Source of the DNA: an uncultured Oscillospiraceae bacterium
GTDB taxonomy: Bacteria > Bacillota_A > Clostridia > Oscillospirales > Oscillospiraceae
Assembly: GCA_900754605.1 (NCBI GenBank)
Contig: CAAEDK010000006.1
Span: 1-40,899 of the forward strand
DNA: 40,899 bases
Direction: 5' to 3'
The notes beneath the pieces were generated by a model, which worked only from the letters and a program-made list of their open reading frames with translations, was not told the origin of the DNA and made no database searches. Made by a program: the position numbers and the translations under genes. This document shows positions 30,869 through 39,220 of the stretch, one piece after another (position 1 is the first letter of the stretch; the number at the start of each line of letters is the position of its first letter).

Positions 30869-31860
30869 GGCCGGGGCGGTTCGGGCGGTACGCCATCCGC
30901 ACGGCGGACGGGGTGCAGGAGGCGGCTTACCTCCCCATCGGCGGCATCGAGCAGTATATCCGCGTCCGGGGGCGGAGCCGTGCCAATCCCGTCCTGCTGG
31001 TGCTCCACGGCGGGCCGGGCAGCACCCTAGGGGCCACCGCCTGCCGGTGGCAGGGGGCGCTGGAGGCGGCGTTCACCGTGGTTCATTGGGATCAGCGGGG
31101 CAGCGGGAACACCTATTACCGGGACCCGGCCGCCCCGCCGCCCACTGTGGAGCGGCTGCTCTCCGACCTGGACGAGCTGGTGGACGCCCTGCGGGCCCGG
31201 TATGGCCGGGACAGGCTGTTCCTGCTGGGCCACTCCTGGGGAAGTCTGCTGGGCGGGCTCTATGCGCTCCGCCGCCCGGAGAAGCTCTCAGCCTGGCTCC
31301 CCGTCAGCCAGATGGTGGACTTCAAGCGGTCCGAGCAGGTATCGGCGGCGGAGGCCATCCGAAGGGCCCGCGGGGCGGGGCGGGAGGAGGACGCGGAAAG
31401 GCTGGCGCAGGAGCTGGAGCAGGTGCTGGCCCTGCGGCGGCTGGACCGGGCGGGGGCCGGAGCCCTGCTGCGGTTTCGCCGGCGGAAGGAGCGGTATCTG
31501 CCGCCCCAGTACGGCGGGCCGTCTCCGCTGGGGGGACTGGCCGCCCCGGAGCTGACCGGAAACGACCTGCGGTGGAAGCTCCGCTTTGACCGGATGCTGG
31601 CGGCCAATGCCGCCCTCTACGAGGAGCTGCTGGGGGGCCTGTCCCTGGATGGTTGTCCGCCGCGCTATGGGGTGCCGGTCATCCTGACGGCGGGAGAACG
31701 GGACTGGACCACGCCCTATCCATTGGCGGCGGCCTATTACGATACCCTGTCGGCCCCCTGTAAGGTATTTCTCTCCCTGCCGGACGCGGGGCACCTGCCC
31801 TTCCGGGAGCGGCCGGAGGAGTGGAGCCATATCCTGCTGGACGCGCTGGCGCAAATCTGA
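30865..31860 (+). CDS. Alpha/beta hydrolase, proline-iminopeptidase-like
   Basis: The 331-residue protein starts in the ATGA overlap with padR. It has the oxyanion motif HGGPGS, a WDQRGSGNTY block and the nucleophile elbow GHSWGS. The acid lies in AGERDWTTPY and the catalytic His in PDAGHLPF. These are the landmarks of the prolyl aminopeptidase S33-type hydrolases. Its link to PadR suggests it removes a toxic compound sensed by the regulator, or a phenolic ester or amide; substrate unknown. Confidence 0.9.
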   Translation: MRPGRFGRYAIRTADGVQEAAYLPIGGIEQYIRVRGRSRANPVLLVLHGGPGSTLGATACRWQGALEAAFTVVHWDQRGSGNTYYRDPAAPPPTVERLLSDLDELVDALRARYGRDRLFLLGHSWGSLLGGLYALRRPEKLSAWLPVSQMVDFKRSEQVSAAEAIRRARGAGREEDAERLAQELEQVLALRRLDRAGAGALLRFRRRKERYLPPQYGGPSPLGGLAAPELTGNDLRWKLRFDRMLAANAALYEELLGGLSLDGCPPRYGVPVILTAGERDWTTPYPLAAAYYDTLSAPCKVFLSLPDAGHLPFRERPEEWSHILLDALAQI

Positions 31861-31893
31861 CAGGCCCCCGGCCGCTGGGTGACCGGGGGCCTG
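31861..31893. terminator. Hairpin between convergent genes
   Basis: CAGGCCCCCGG (31861-31871) pairs with CCGGGGGCCTG (31883-31893). No T run is present on either side, so the call as terminator is only likely. Confidence 0.6.
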
Positions 31894-31896
31894 CTG

Positions 31897-32352
31897 TCAG
31901 TGGGAGCGGCCGCCCAGCATGGCGTTGAGCTCCGCCCGGGTACAGTGGTAGTCCCCGTCGCCGCTGCGGCGGTAGGAGCCGCGGGCCAGGTCGCCGCCGA
32001 TGTAGACCGGGCGCTGGTCCTGCTCGGCCGGGGGCACCGTGATGGCCACGATATCCCCGCCGTCGACGTGGAGAACCTGGATGTCGCCAGGGGTGAGCAG
32101 GTTGGCGCTGACTACCCGCGGGTTCTGGAGCAGGGCGGTAAACTCGTCCACCAGCTCCCGGGGCTCCAGCAGCCCCTGCACCCGCAGGGTGTGGTCGGGC
32201 AGCTCCTCCACCCCCAGCAGGATGACGCCACCGTAGGTGTTGGCAAAGGCGGAATAGGTCTCCCAGATGCTCCTGGGCAGCCCGCCGGTGGCCAGCTTGG
32301 CCTCCAGGCGGTTGTTTTCCCGGTAACGGCTGATCTGCTGGAAGTCAAACAT
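31897..32352 (-). CDS. AlbA_2/Schlafen-type putative DNA-binding protein
   Basis: The ATG is at 32350-32352 on the minus strand, with AAAGGAGGG 10 to 12 bases upstream. The 151-residue protein has the AlbA_2 core: ENNRLEAKLATGGLPRSIWETYSAFANTYGGVILLGVEE, then a DDLL-less beta end with RPVYIGGDLARGSYRR. The family (Schlafen AlbA_2) is found in putative DNA- or RNA-binding regulators. The usual C-terminal HTH of longer members is absent, so this is a short form. Confidence 0.82.
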   Translation of the reverse strand: MFDFQQISRYRENNRLEAKLATGGLPRSIWETYSAFANTYGGVILLGVEELPDHTLRVQGLLEPRELVDEFTALLQNPRVVSANLLTPGDIQVLHVDGGDIVAITVPPAEQDQRPVYIGGDLARGSYRRSGDGDYHCTRAELNAMLGGRSH

Positions 32353-32377
32353 GGGATGTCGCCCTCCTTTTGACCCT

Positions 32378-32406
32378 ATTATAAAGGGGAAAACCGCCCT
32401 TGACAA
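32378..32406 (-). promoter_or_regulatory. Promoter of the AlbA_2 gene
   Basis: On the minus strand, TTGTCA (32406-32401) and TATAAT (32383-32378) are 17 bases apart. The TTGTCA lies in CTTGACAAG, which is symmetric, so a plus-strand -35 is also present, but no matching plus-strand -10 was found. Confidence 0.8.
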
Positions 32407-32458
32407 GGGAGACATGTTCCTCCCCCCTCCGGCATATGTGTAACAGGGGGGTGTGGAC

Positions 32459-33880
32459 ATGGCCTTTGCCGAGCGATTGGGAAATTTTATCTGGAACCCG
32501 TGGCTGCTGGGCCTCTTTTTACTCAGCGGCCTGTATTTTTCGGTGCGGACCGGCTTCTTTCAGCTCTTTCACGTCCGGCTGTGGCTCAAAACCACGCTGG
32601 GCTCCCTGCTCCGTCCGAAGAGGCGGCGGGAGGGCGGGGGGCTTACCCAGCTCCAGGCCCTGTCCACCGCCCTGGCCTCCACCATTGGCACTGGCTCCAT
32701 CGCCGGGGTGGCTACTGCCATCTTCTACGGCGGGCCGGGGGCGGTGTTCTGGATGTGGGTGTCCGCCTTTCTGGGCATGATGACCGGATGTGTAGAAAAG
32801 ACCCTGGCGGTGCGCTACCGGGAGAAAAGCCGAGACGGCGGCTGGCAGGGCGGCCCCATGTGCTACATGGAGCGGGGAGTGGGCAGCCGGACGCTGGCCG
32901 CCCTGTTTTCCCTGTGCTGTGTGGCCGCCTCCCTGGGGGGCGGAAATGTGGTGCAAGCCAACTCCATCGCCGCCTCCCTGGAGGCGGCCTTCGGCTGGGA
33001 CCGGCTGGCGGTGGGACTGGTGGTGGCCGTGCTGACCGGACTGGTGATCCTGGGCGGCATCGGGCGCATCGGGCGGGTCAGCGAAACCCTGGTGCCCTGC
33101 ATGGCCCTTCTGTTTATCGGCGGCGGAGTGATGGTGCTGATCTGCCACCGGGCGGCCATTCCCGAGGCGCTGGAGCGCATCGTGACGGGCGCCGTCACAC
33201 CCAAGGCGGCCCTGGGGGGCGGCATAGGGTACGGCATGGCCGCAGCCATGCGCTACGGCGTGGCCCGCGGTGTATTCACAAACGAGGCAGGCATGGGCTC
33301 CTCCGCCATCGCCCACGCCGCCTCCAACGTACAGGAACCGGCAGAGCAGGGGATGTGGGGCATTTTTGAGGTGTTTATTGCCACTCTGTCGGTCTGTTCC
33401 ATCACAGCCCTGGTGATCCTCACCTCCGGGGTGTACCAGGAGAATGCGGCCCTGCTGGCCATTCAGAGCGGCACCGTCACCAGCGCCATGGTGGGCGCGC
33501 CCCTGTCCGCCGCCGCCTTCTCCACCGTGTTCGGCCGCTTCGGGGTGGTCTTTGTGGCGGTCTGCCTCCTGCTCTTTGCCTTCACCTCTCTGCTGGGCAG
33601 CAGCTACTACGGGGAGCGGGGCCTCCAGTACCTCACCGGTACCGACCGCTGGCGCTGGCCCTACCGGGCGGCTTTCCTGCTGGCCGTGGTGGCGGGAAGC
33701 GTAGGCGACGTGGCCGTGGTGTGGCAGTTAGCTGATATCTTCAACGGCCTGATGGCCCTGCCCAACCTGTGCGCCCTGCTGCTCCTGTCGCCCGAGGCCC
33801 TGGGTCTGCTGAACGGCTGGATGACGGTCAGAACAGACGGAGCTGCCCATCGCGGCAGGAGCAGGCGGGCAGGTCGGTAA
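32459..33880 (+). CDS. Sodium:alanine symporter family transporter (AGCS)
   Basis: The start is ATG 32459 (MAFAERLGNFIW) after AGGGGGGTG; an in-frame GTG lies six bases earlier. The 473-residue membrane protein has the family features: LQALSTALASTIGTGSIAGVATAIFYGGPGAVFWMW, EKTLAVRYREK, GGPMCYMERG and FTNEAGMGSSAIAHAA. About ten or eleven hydrophobic segments are seen. It imports alanine, glycine or related amino acids with Na+. The 3' end overlaps the convergent DUF1848 gene by 53 bases. Confidence 0.95.
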   Translation: MAFAERLGNFIWNPWLLGLFLLSGLYFSVRTGFFQLFHVRLWLKTTLGSLLRPKRRREGGGLTQLQALSTALASTIGTGSIAGVATAIFYGGPGAVFWMWVSAFLGMMTGCVEKTLAVRYREKSRDGGWQGGPMCYMERGVGSRTLAALFSLCCVAASLGGGNVVQANSIAASLEAAFGWDRLAVGLVVAVLTGLVILGGIGRIGRVSETLVPCMALLFIGGGVMVLICHRAAIPEALERIVTGAVTPKAALGGGIGYGMAAAMRYGVARGVFTNEAGMGSSAIAHAASNVQEPAEQGMWGIFEVFIATLSVCSITALVILTSGVYQENAALLAIQSGTVTSAMVGAPLSAAAFSTVFGRFGVVFVAVCLLLFAFTSLLGSSYYGERGLQYLTGTDRWRWPYRAAFLLAVVAGSVGDVAVVWQLADIFNGLMALPNLCALLLLSPEALGLLNGWMTVRTDGAAHRGRSRRAGR

Positions 33881-34754
33881 CGGTATCTCCGGGGCTAGGT
33901 ATGCCGGTCAGTAGGGGGCTGTCGGGGGCGTGCTCCGCCCGCCGTGCCGCTGTGCGGGCGGGGGTGCGGTTGGCATAGCAGTAGCGGCAGCCGGAAGGAC
34001 AGGTGTCGTAGGCGCCGATGTCCACGCTTTCACAGCAGCCGCAGCCGGGCCGCTGGCCCCGGTCGGGGCCCAGCCGCAGCGGCCCGCCGCACAGGCGCTC
34101 CAGCCGGGCCCGGTCGATACAGGCGGCCCGGCCGATGCCGTGGGCGGAGAAGTCCCCCGCCTCGCAGCAGGCCACAATTGACAAGTGATATTCCTTTGCA
34201 GTTTGCCCCAGCATGGCCGCCAGCTCCTGCATTTCCAGGGCATTTGGGGGCCGCAGGCCGCCCATGGGACGGCCGGGGTAGGGGTCGAGAAAGCTCACCG
34301 TCACCTGATCAGTGAACGGGGAAAGCGCTTTACAGAGCTTGCGGAACCGGGCCTCGTGCCAGGCGAGGCCGATGGCGTCGGTGAACAGAATGGGGTCGTA
34401 CCGCCACAGCACCCGCCCCCGCCCCAGGCGGCAGCCCAGGACCTGAAAGGTCTCCACAATGGCCCGCTTGTCCCGCAGGCCCGGTTCGATCTCCGGCCCG
34501 TAGGGGGTGAGGGTGAACTGAAACAGATAGCGGTAGCCCATCCCGTCCAGCTCGTCCAGCCAGGGGAGCAGCGGGGCGGGGTCTTTCGTCCAGAACACGA
34601 TAGCGTCCACGACTGCGGGGGAGAGGGGGACCCGGCGGAGCTGGCCGGGGCGGTAGGGATTGCGCACCAGCACCTCGCCGGCGCGCAGGCGGCGGAGGAG
34701 CCACTCGGAGTACCAGCGGGGGATGTCGGTACGGCGGGAGACGGAGAGAATCAC
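33828..34754 (-). CDS. DUF1848 family protein with C-terminal Cys cluster
   Basis: The 308-residue protein matches DUF1848: MILSVSRRTDIPRWYSEWLLRRL, VDAIVFWTKDPAPLLPWLDEL, RVLWRYDPILFTD, and TVSFLDPYPG. The C-terminal part has C238, C240, C241 and a C252-x3-C256-x2-C259 arrangement (CPSGCRYC) that looks like a radical-SAM cluster motif but is at the C-terminal end. The family is of unknown role. The ATG (34752-34754) is preceded on the minus strand by GCGAGGTGATTCCCCGTG. Confidence 0.9.
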   Translation of the reverse strand: MILSVSRRTDIPRWYSEWLLRRLRAGEVLVRNPYRPGQLRRVPLSPAVVDAIVFWTKDPAPLLPWLDELDGMGYRYLFQFTLTPYGPEIEPGLRDKRAIVETFQVLGCRLGRGRVLWRYDPILFTDAIGLAWHEARFRKLCKALSPFTDQVTVSFLDPYPGRPMGGLRPPNALEMQELAAMLGQTAKEYHLSIVACCEAGDFSAHGIGRAACIDRARLERLCGGPLRLGPDRGQRPGCGCCESVDIGAYDTCPSGCRYCYANRTPARTAARRAEHAPDSPLLTGIPSPGDTVTDLPACSCRDGQLRLF

Positions 34755-34768
34755 GGGGAATCACCTCG

Positions 34769-34804
34769 CAAAAAGCGGGCGGACAGCACTGCTGTCCGCC
34801 CGCT
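34769..34804 (-). terminator. Terminator of the minus-strand membrane protein gene
   Basis: A perfect 14-bp stem (34774-34787 with 34791-34804) encloses a 3-base loop. Read on the minus strand it is followed by TTTTT (34773-34769). Confidence 0.88.
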
Positions 34805-34807
34805 GTG

Positions 34808-36547
34808 TCATGCGGCTGCGCCGGTCTGCGGCTCGGGGGAGGCGGAGGGCTCCGCCGGAACGGCAGAACTGCCTCTGGTGTGGCTGGTGATGGTGTAGCC
34901 GTCCAGGATGAGCGACTCGCTGCCCTCCTGCGGGACCTCGTGCTCAATAGTGACGGAGTCGCCCACATTGAGGATCACGGCCACCTCATTCTGGGAGGCG
35001 GAGACGGAGTAGAACACCTCCTCGCCCTCCAGGCGGATGAAGTAGTAGGTGTTGCCGTCCAGCACGGCGGAGCGGAGCTCGGCGATGACGCCGCTGGCCT
35101 CGGTCTGCGGCCGCTCCTCCGGCGTGGTGATGCCCTTGCTGCCCAGCAGCTGGACATACTTCTGCTCACACTCGGAGACGGTGGAGCCGGTGGCCACGAT
35201 CTGGTATTGGGCCACATTGACCATGGCGTAGCTCTTGACCAGGTTGGTATTGTCCTTCAGGGGGATGAAGTAAGTGGGCTCGCCAGCGATATTGAGCAGC
35301 AGGGGGAAGGTGGCTATATACCCAAGATCCTGCACCACGCCCATGGCAGAAGCCTGAGCGGCCTTCTCTGTAGCGCCGGGCGCCGTATAGAACTTGGTCT
35401 CCTTGGTGCGCTGGTTGGACAGCAGAAAACCCAGGTTGGACTGGTCGGCGTTGGCTGAGGTGACGCCGGTATACATATAAACGTCGTCGTTGAGAGCGAT
35501 ATAGTTGGAGCCCTGGGTGGTGACGGTCACGTCCCGCTGGCCAAAGATGGAGTTGATGAAGCCGTTGACCAGGGTGCCGTGGTAGTCATACTGCTCCATG
35601 ATGAGTTCGGGGGTGTAGACGTTGTCCACCCATGTGGGCACCTCCTCGTAGTAGGTGCTCTCGCCGGTGATGGCGTCCACCAGGACGGCCCCCTTGATGT
35701 CGGTGCCGCCGAAGAGGCCGATGGTCTTGACCACCCGGGGGGCGATCCACCAGGGGCGGCCGTCCTCGTCGATCTCGAACTGGGGCGTGCCGAACATGTA
35801 GGTGGGGTATTGGAAGCGCAGGTGGCGCACGATGTTGCGGTTGAGGGGCTCAGAGAAGGAGTATTTCATCCCTTCCTCCAGGCGCACCACAGTGGCCTCC
35901 TGGGTGACCATGTCCACGATGACATAGGCGGGCAGGCCCTGGGAGCGGTTGGTGAACCACTTGATGAGGTCAGCATAGGCGATGGGGGCGACCCGGACGG
36001 GGCGGCCCTGGTAGTTGATCTGGGTGGAGTCGTTGGAGTATTCAAACTGGCTGACCATGTCGCTGAGGGTGCCCATCTGGCGGTCGCCCAGGAAGTTGGC
36101 GGAGTCCTTGTCCAGGGTGGGGATCTCACTAAAGGAAATCTCGGCGATGTCCTCGGCGAAATTGCCATCCTCCACGGTGAGCAGATCCCGGTAGGCCGCG
36201 GCGCGGAAAAGGGGCATCGAGAGGACGGAGCCCACGATGGCCACCGCGATCAGGGCCAGAAACAGGATGCCCACAGGCAGGCACTGGGTCTTGATGAAGC
36301 GGAGGTACTCCTTGGGGCCTCCACCGCTGCTGACCACATTCATGCCGGAGGTGATCAGGGCGCTGACGACATACACCACACACAGGATGCCGATGAAGGT
36401 ATAAAAATCGCTGGACTGCAGGTTGATGGGGGGCAGGGCCACATAGAAGTAGAGGAAGCCCACCACAGCGGTGACGATCAGGTTGATCAGGATCTTCCCC
36501 AGCTTGCTTGCAGGGCCTCGGCGCTTCTTGGCCGGTTGCTGTTCCAT
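34808..36547 (-). CDS. Large membrane protein of unknown function
   Basis: The start is the ATG at 36545-36547, with AAAAGGAGAATG upstream on the minus strand. The 579-residue protein has three membrane segments near the N-terminus: ILINLIVTAVVGFLYFYVAL, FYTFIGILCVVYVVSALI, and VGILFLALIAVAIVGSVL. A large extracytoplasmic region of about 450 residues follows, with no recognised catalytic motif but VRVAPIAYADLIKWFTNRSQG and a Pro/Ser/Glu-rich tail. It is probably exposed on the cell surface. I do not recognise a characterised family. Confidence 0.75.
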   Translation of the reverse strand: MEQQPAKKRRGPASKLGKILINLIVTAVVGFLYFYVALPPINLQSSDFYTFIGILCVVYVVSALITSGMNVVSSGGGPKEYLRFIKTQCLPVGILFLALIAVAIVGSVLSMPLFRAAAYRDLLTVEDGNFAEDIAEISFSEIPTLDKDSANFLGDRQMGTLSDMVSQFEYSNDSTQINYQGRPVRVAPIAYADLIKWFTNRSQGLPAYVIVDMVTQEATVVRLEEGMKYSFSEPLNRNIVRHLRFQYPTYMFGTPQFEIDEDGRPWWIAPRVVKTIGLFGGTDIKGAVLVDAITGESTYYEEVPTWVDNVYTPELIMEQYDYHGTLVNGFINSIFGQRDVTVTTQGSNYIALNDDVYMYTGVTSANADQSNLGFLLSNQRTKETKFYTAPGATEKAAQASAMGVVQDLGYIATFPLLLNIAGEPTYFIPLKDNTNLVKSYAMVNVAQYQIVATGSTVSECEQKYVQLLGSKGITTPEERPQTEASGVIAELRSAVLDGNTYYFIRLEGEEVFYSVSASQNEVAVILNVGDSVTIEHEVPQEGSESLILDGYTITSHTRGSSAVPAEPSASPEPQTGAAA

Positions 36548-36603
36548 AAAAACATTCTCCTTTTGTTCCGCGGGCCCGGAGGCCAAACGAACGGGATAAG
36601 GGT

Positions 36604-36632
36604 AGTATAGCCTAAAATCGGCTGAAAGGCAA
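36604..36632 (-). promoter_or_regulatory. Promoter of the large membrane protein gene
   Basis: On the minus strand, TTGCCT (36632-36627) and TATACT (36609-36604) are 17 bases apart. Confidence 0.78.
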
Positions 36633-36686
36633 CGGCTGGCCGGAAATTGGAAGATTAAAAAAGAGTAAAGATCCGGTCGAATCTTT

Positions 36687-36738
36687 TTGTAAAGTTCTTG
36701 TAAATACCGTTGACGCGCCACTTTACATTCGGTATACT
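36687..36738 (+). promoter_or_regulatory. Promoter of the Na/Pi transporter with Pho-box-like repeats
   Basis: TTGACG (36710-36715) and TATACT (36733-36738) are 17 bases apart. TTGTAAA occurs at 36687-36693 and again at 36698-36704, exactly 11 bases apart, just upstream of the -35. The 11-base period is that of PhoB/PhoP binding sites, but the sequence itself does not prove PhoP binding. Confidence 0.7.
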
Positions 36739-36789
36739 ACTGCTGGCATTTGGTAAGAGATCAGAAAAAAGAATGTAAAAAATGAGGGA

Positions 36790-38454
36790 ATGAACGTGAA
36801 CCTAGACATAAGCATTCTCCTGGGGCTGCTGGGCGGCCTGGCCCTGTTCCTTTACGGCATGCAGATGATGAGCGCCGGCCTGGAGGCCGCGGCGGGCAAC
36901 CGCATGAAGGGCATTCTGGAGCGGCTGACCTCCAACCGCTTCCTGGGCATCCTGGTGGGCGCGGGCATTACCGCGGTCATCCAGTCCTCCTCCGCCACCA
37001 CTGTCATGGTGGTGGGCTTCGTCAACTCTGGCATGATGACGCTGAAACAGGCGGTGTGGATCATCATGGGCGCCAATATCGGCACCACCATCACCGGCCA
37101 GCTCATCGCCCTGGACGTGGGCGCCGTGGCTCCCCTGTTCGCCTTTGTGGGCGTGGCCATGGTGGTCTTTTTGAAGAAGCCCCAGATTCACCACTACGGA
37201 AATATTCTGGCCGGCCTGGGCGTGCTCTTTATCGGTATGGAGATGATGGGCTCGGCCATGGAGCCCCTGCGGGAATGGCCCGCCTTTGTCAATCTGGTGA
37301 GCACCTTCTCCAACCCCGTTGTCGGCATTCTGGCGGGAGCGGCCTTCACAGCTCTGATCCAGTCCTCCTCCGCCTCGGTGGGTATCCTGCAGGCGCTGGC
37401 CCTCAGTGGGGTAATCGGCCTGGACAGCGCGGTATACGTCCTCTTCGGACAGAACATCGGCACCTGTATCACCGCCGTTTTGGCCTCCATCGGCACCAGC
37501 CGCAACGCCAAGCGCACCACCATCATCCACCTGATGTTCAACGTGTTCGGCACCGTTCTGTTCACCGTCATCTGCATGGCCACGCCGTTGACCGGGTTTA
37601 TGCAGTCCATGACCCCCGACAACCCGGCGGCGCAGATTGCCAACATGCACACCCTCTTTAATATTGTGACCACCCTGCTGCTGCTGCCCTTCGGCGGATA
37701 TCTGGTGAAGATCGCCATGCGCATCCTGCCCGACCGCAAGGAAGACAAGGAGGAGGGGATGCACCTGGCTTTTCTGGTGCCTATGCCTGCCTCCAAGCAG
37801 GAGCACCCCATCGGCTTTTCCGCGATGTATGTCACCCAGATCCGCCAGGAGCTCAACCGCATGATGGGCATGGCGAAGGAGAACATCGCCACCAGCTTCC
37901 AGGCAGTGCTGGAGCGGGATGTAAAGCGCGTGGAGAGCGCGGAGGCCACCGAGGAGTATATCGACTATCTCAACAAGGAGATCTCCCAGTACATCTCCAA
38001 CATCATCGTGCACGAGACCAACGAGAAGGACTCCACCGCAATCAGCGCCTACTTCAAGATCACTGGCAACATCGAGCGCATCGGCGACCATGCCATGAAT
38101 ATCTGCGAGTACACCCAGATGCTGGACAAGAAGAAGATTCAATTCTCAGAGGAGGCTCAGGAGGAACTGAGGACCATGGAGGCCGTATGCCTGGAGGTGC
38201 TGGATCTGCTGGAGCAGGAGAGCATCGAGCCCACCGACTGGCTCACCAAGGTTTCCGCGCTGGAGCAGCGGATGGACGACATGACTGAGGAGTATCGCCG
38301 CAACCAGATGAAGCGGATGAAGCAGGGCTCCTGCTCAGACGAGGCGTGCATCATTTTCTCCGAGCTGCTTACCGACTTTGAGCGCATCGGCGACCACGCA
38401 CTGAACATCGCCCAGGAGCGGGCGGGCATTGCCACCGAGGCCACCGACGCTTGA
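36790..38454 (+). CDS. Na/Pi cotransporter family protein with PhoU domain
   Basis: The 554-residue protein has two inverted transport repeats with the Na/Pi signature: QSSSAT (65-70) and QSSSAS (191-196), plus GANIGTTITGQ and GQNIGTCITAV. The C-terminal PhoU-like helical domain covers about 345-550 (MGMAKENIATSFQAVLERD, then ISQYISNIIVHETNEKD and ERIGDHAMNICEYTQ). It imports phosphate with Na+ and is regulated through the PhoU part. ATG 36790 follows GAGGGA; a GTG at 36796 is an alternative. Confidence 0.94.
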   Translation: MNVNLDISILLGLLGGLALFLYGMQMMSAGLEAAAGNRMKGILERLTSNRFLGILVGAGITAVIQSSSATTVMVVGFVNSGMMTLKQAVWIIMGANIGTTITGQLIALDVGAVAPLFAFVGVAMVVFLKKPQIHHYGNILAGLGVLFIGMEMMGSAMEPLREWPAFVNLVSTFSNPVVGILAGAAFTALIQSSSASVGILQALALSGVIGLDSAVYVLFGQNIGTCITAVLASIGTSRNAKRTTIIHLMFNVFGTVLFTVICMATPLTGFMQSMTPDNPAAQIANMHTLFNIVTTLLLLPFGGYLVKIAMRILPDRKEDKEEGMHLAFLVPMPASKQEHPIGFSAMYVTQIRQELNRMMGMAKENIATSFQAVLERDVKRVESAEATEEYIDYLNKEISQYISNIIVHETNEKDSTAISAYFKITGNIERIGDHAMNICEYTQMLDKKKIQFSEEAQEELRTMEAVCLEVLDLLEQESIEPTDWLTKVSALEQRMDDMTEEYRRNQMKRMKQGSCSDEACIIFSELLTDFERIGDHALNIAQERAGIATEATDA

Positions 38455-38455
38455 C

Positions 38456-38495
38456 AAAAAGACCGTATCCCCGCCGGGGGACACGGTCTTTTTTT
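38456..38495. terminator. Bidirectional terminator
   Basis: AAAAAGACCGT (38456-38466) pairs with ACGGTCTTTTT (38483-38493), and the interior CCCCGCCGGGG adds further pairing. T runs exist on both strands, so it serves the transporter gene and the convergent HD gene. Confidence 0.92.
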
Positions 38496-38502
38496 GTGGA
38501 TC

Positions 38503-39084
38503 TCAGAGGGCGGCGCACTGGGCTTCGATGTCCGCCTCGCAGGCCTTCATGGCCTGGAGGGTGCGCTCCAGCAGGTCGTTGAGCTCCCAACCCAGGAGTT
38601 GGGCTCCCTGGGTGATGGTCTCCCGGGAGCAGCCGGCGGCAAACTTTTTGTCCTTGAATTTCTTGCGCAGACTGGACAGCTCCATGTCCTGCACGCTCTT
38701 GGAGGGGCGCATGAGGGCGGCTGCGCCGATCAGTCCGGTGAGTTCGTCCACGGCGAAGAGCACCCGCTCCATTTCGTGCTCCGGCTGGGCGTCGCCCTCC
38801 GTCATGCCCCAGCCGTGGCTGACTACCGCGTGGATGAGGGCTGGGTCCAGCCCGCGGGCCTCCATGATCTCACGCACCTTGACGCAGTGCTCCTCCGGGT
38901 AGCGCTCGAAGTCCAAGTCGTGCAGCAGCCCCGCTTGGGCCCAGAACGCCGCCTCCTCCCCGTAACCCAGCTCCCGGGCGAACCAGTTCATGACGGCCTC
39001 CACCGTCAGGGCATGGCGCAGGTGAAAGGGCTCCTCGTTATACTGCCTGAGCAGGGCCAGCGCCTGCTCCCTTGTCAGCTCCAT
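38503..39084 (-). CDS. HD-domain protein (HDIG-type phosphohydrolase-like)
   Basis: The ATG is at 39082-39084 on the minus strand, after AAGGAGGCGTCGGACC. The 193-residue protein has H24 (HLRHALTVEAVM) and the metal-binding HD pair at 55-56 (GLLHDLDFERYPEEHC). HGWGM and AVDELTGLI follow, the latter with the distal Asp. Such proteins hydrolyse nucleotides or phosphate esters; substrate unknown. The C-terminal extension of about 70 residues is helical. Confidence 0.85.
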   Translation of the reverse strand: MELTREQALALLRQYNEEPFHLRHALTVEAVMNWFARELGYGEEAAFWAQAGLLHDLDFERYPEEHCVKVREIMEARGLDPALIHAVVSHGWGMTEGDAQPEHEMERVLFAVDELTGLIGAAALMRPSKSVQDMELSSLRKKFKDKKFAAGCSRETITQGAQLLGWELNDLLERTLQAMKACEADIEAQCAAL

Positions 39085-39114
39085 GGTCCGACGCCTCCTT
39101 GAAAGAATAGTACC

Positions 39115-39144
39115 ATCATACCACGAAAGGAAAGAATTTGTAAA
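39115..39144 (-). promoter_or_regulatory. Promoter of the HD-domain gene
   Basis: On the minus strand, TTTACA (39144-39139) and TATGAT (39120-39115) are 18 bases apart. Confidence 0.72.
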
Positions 39145-39160
39145 GTGCATGGGGCGGGAC

Positions 39161-39189
39161 TTGCCATCCTTCGGAAACCGTAATATACT
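39161..39189 (+). promoter_or_regulatory. Promoter of the AIM24-like gene
   Basis: TTGCCA (39161-39166) and TATACT (39184-39189) are 17 bases apart, 31 bases before the ATG. Confidence 0.8.
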
Positions 39190-39220
39190 AGGAGCATCCA
39201 AACATAAGGAGGGACCCATT

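Noticed and set aside
35579..36610. A 343-codon open frame on the plus strand
   Set aside because: It lies opposite the large membrane protein gene and has no ribosome site; its composition is that of a shadow.
36802..38142. A 446-codon His-rich open frame on the minus strand
   Set aside because: Its His/Gly/Asp-rich composition is the usual antisense shadow of a GC-rich transporter gene, here the Na/Pi transporter.
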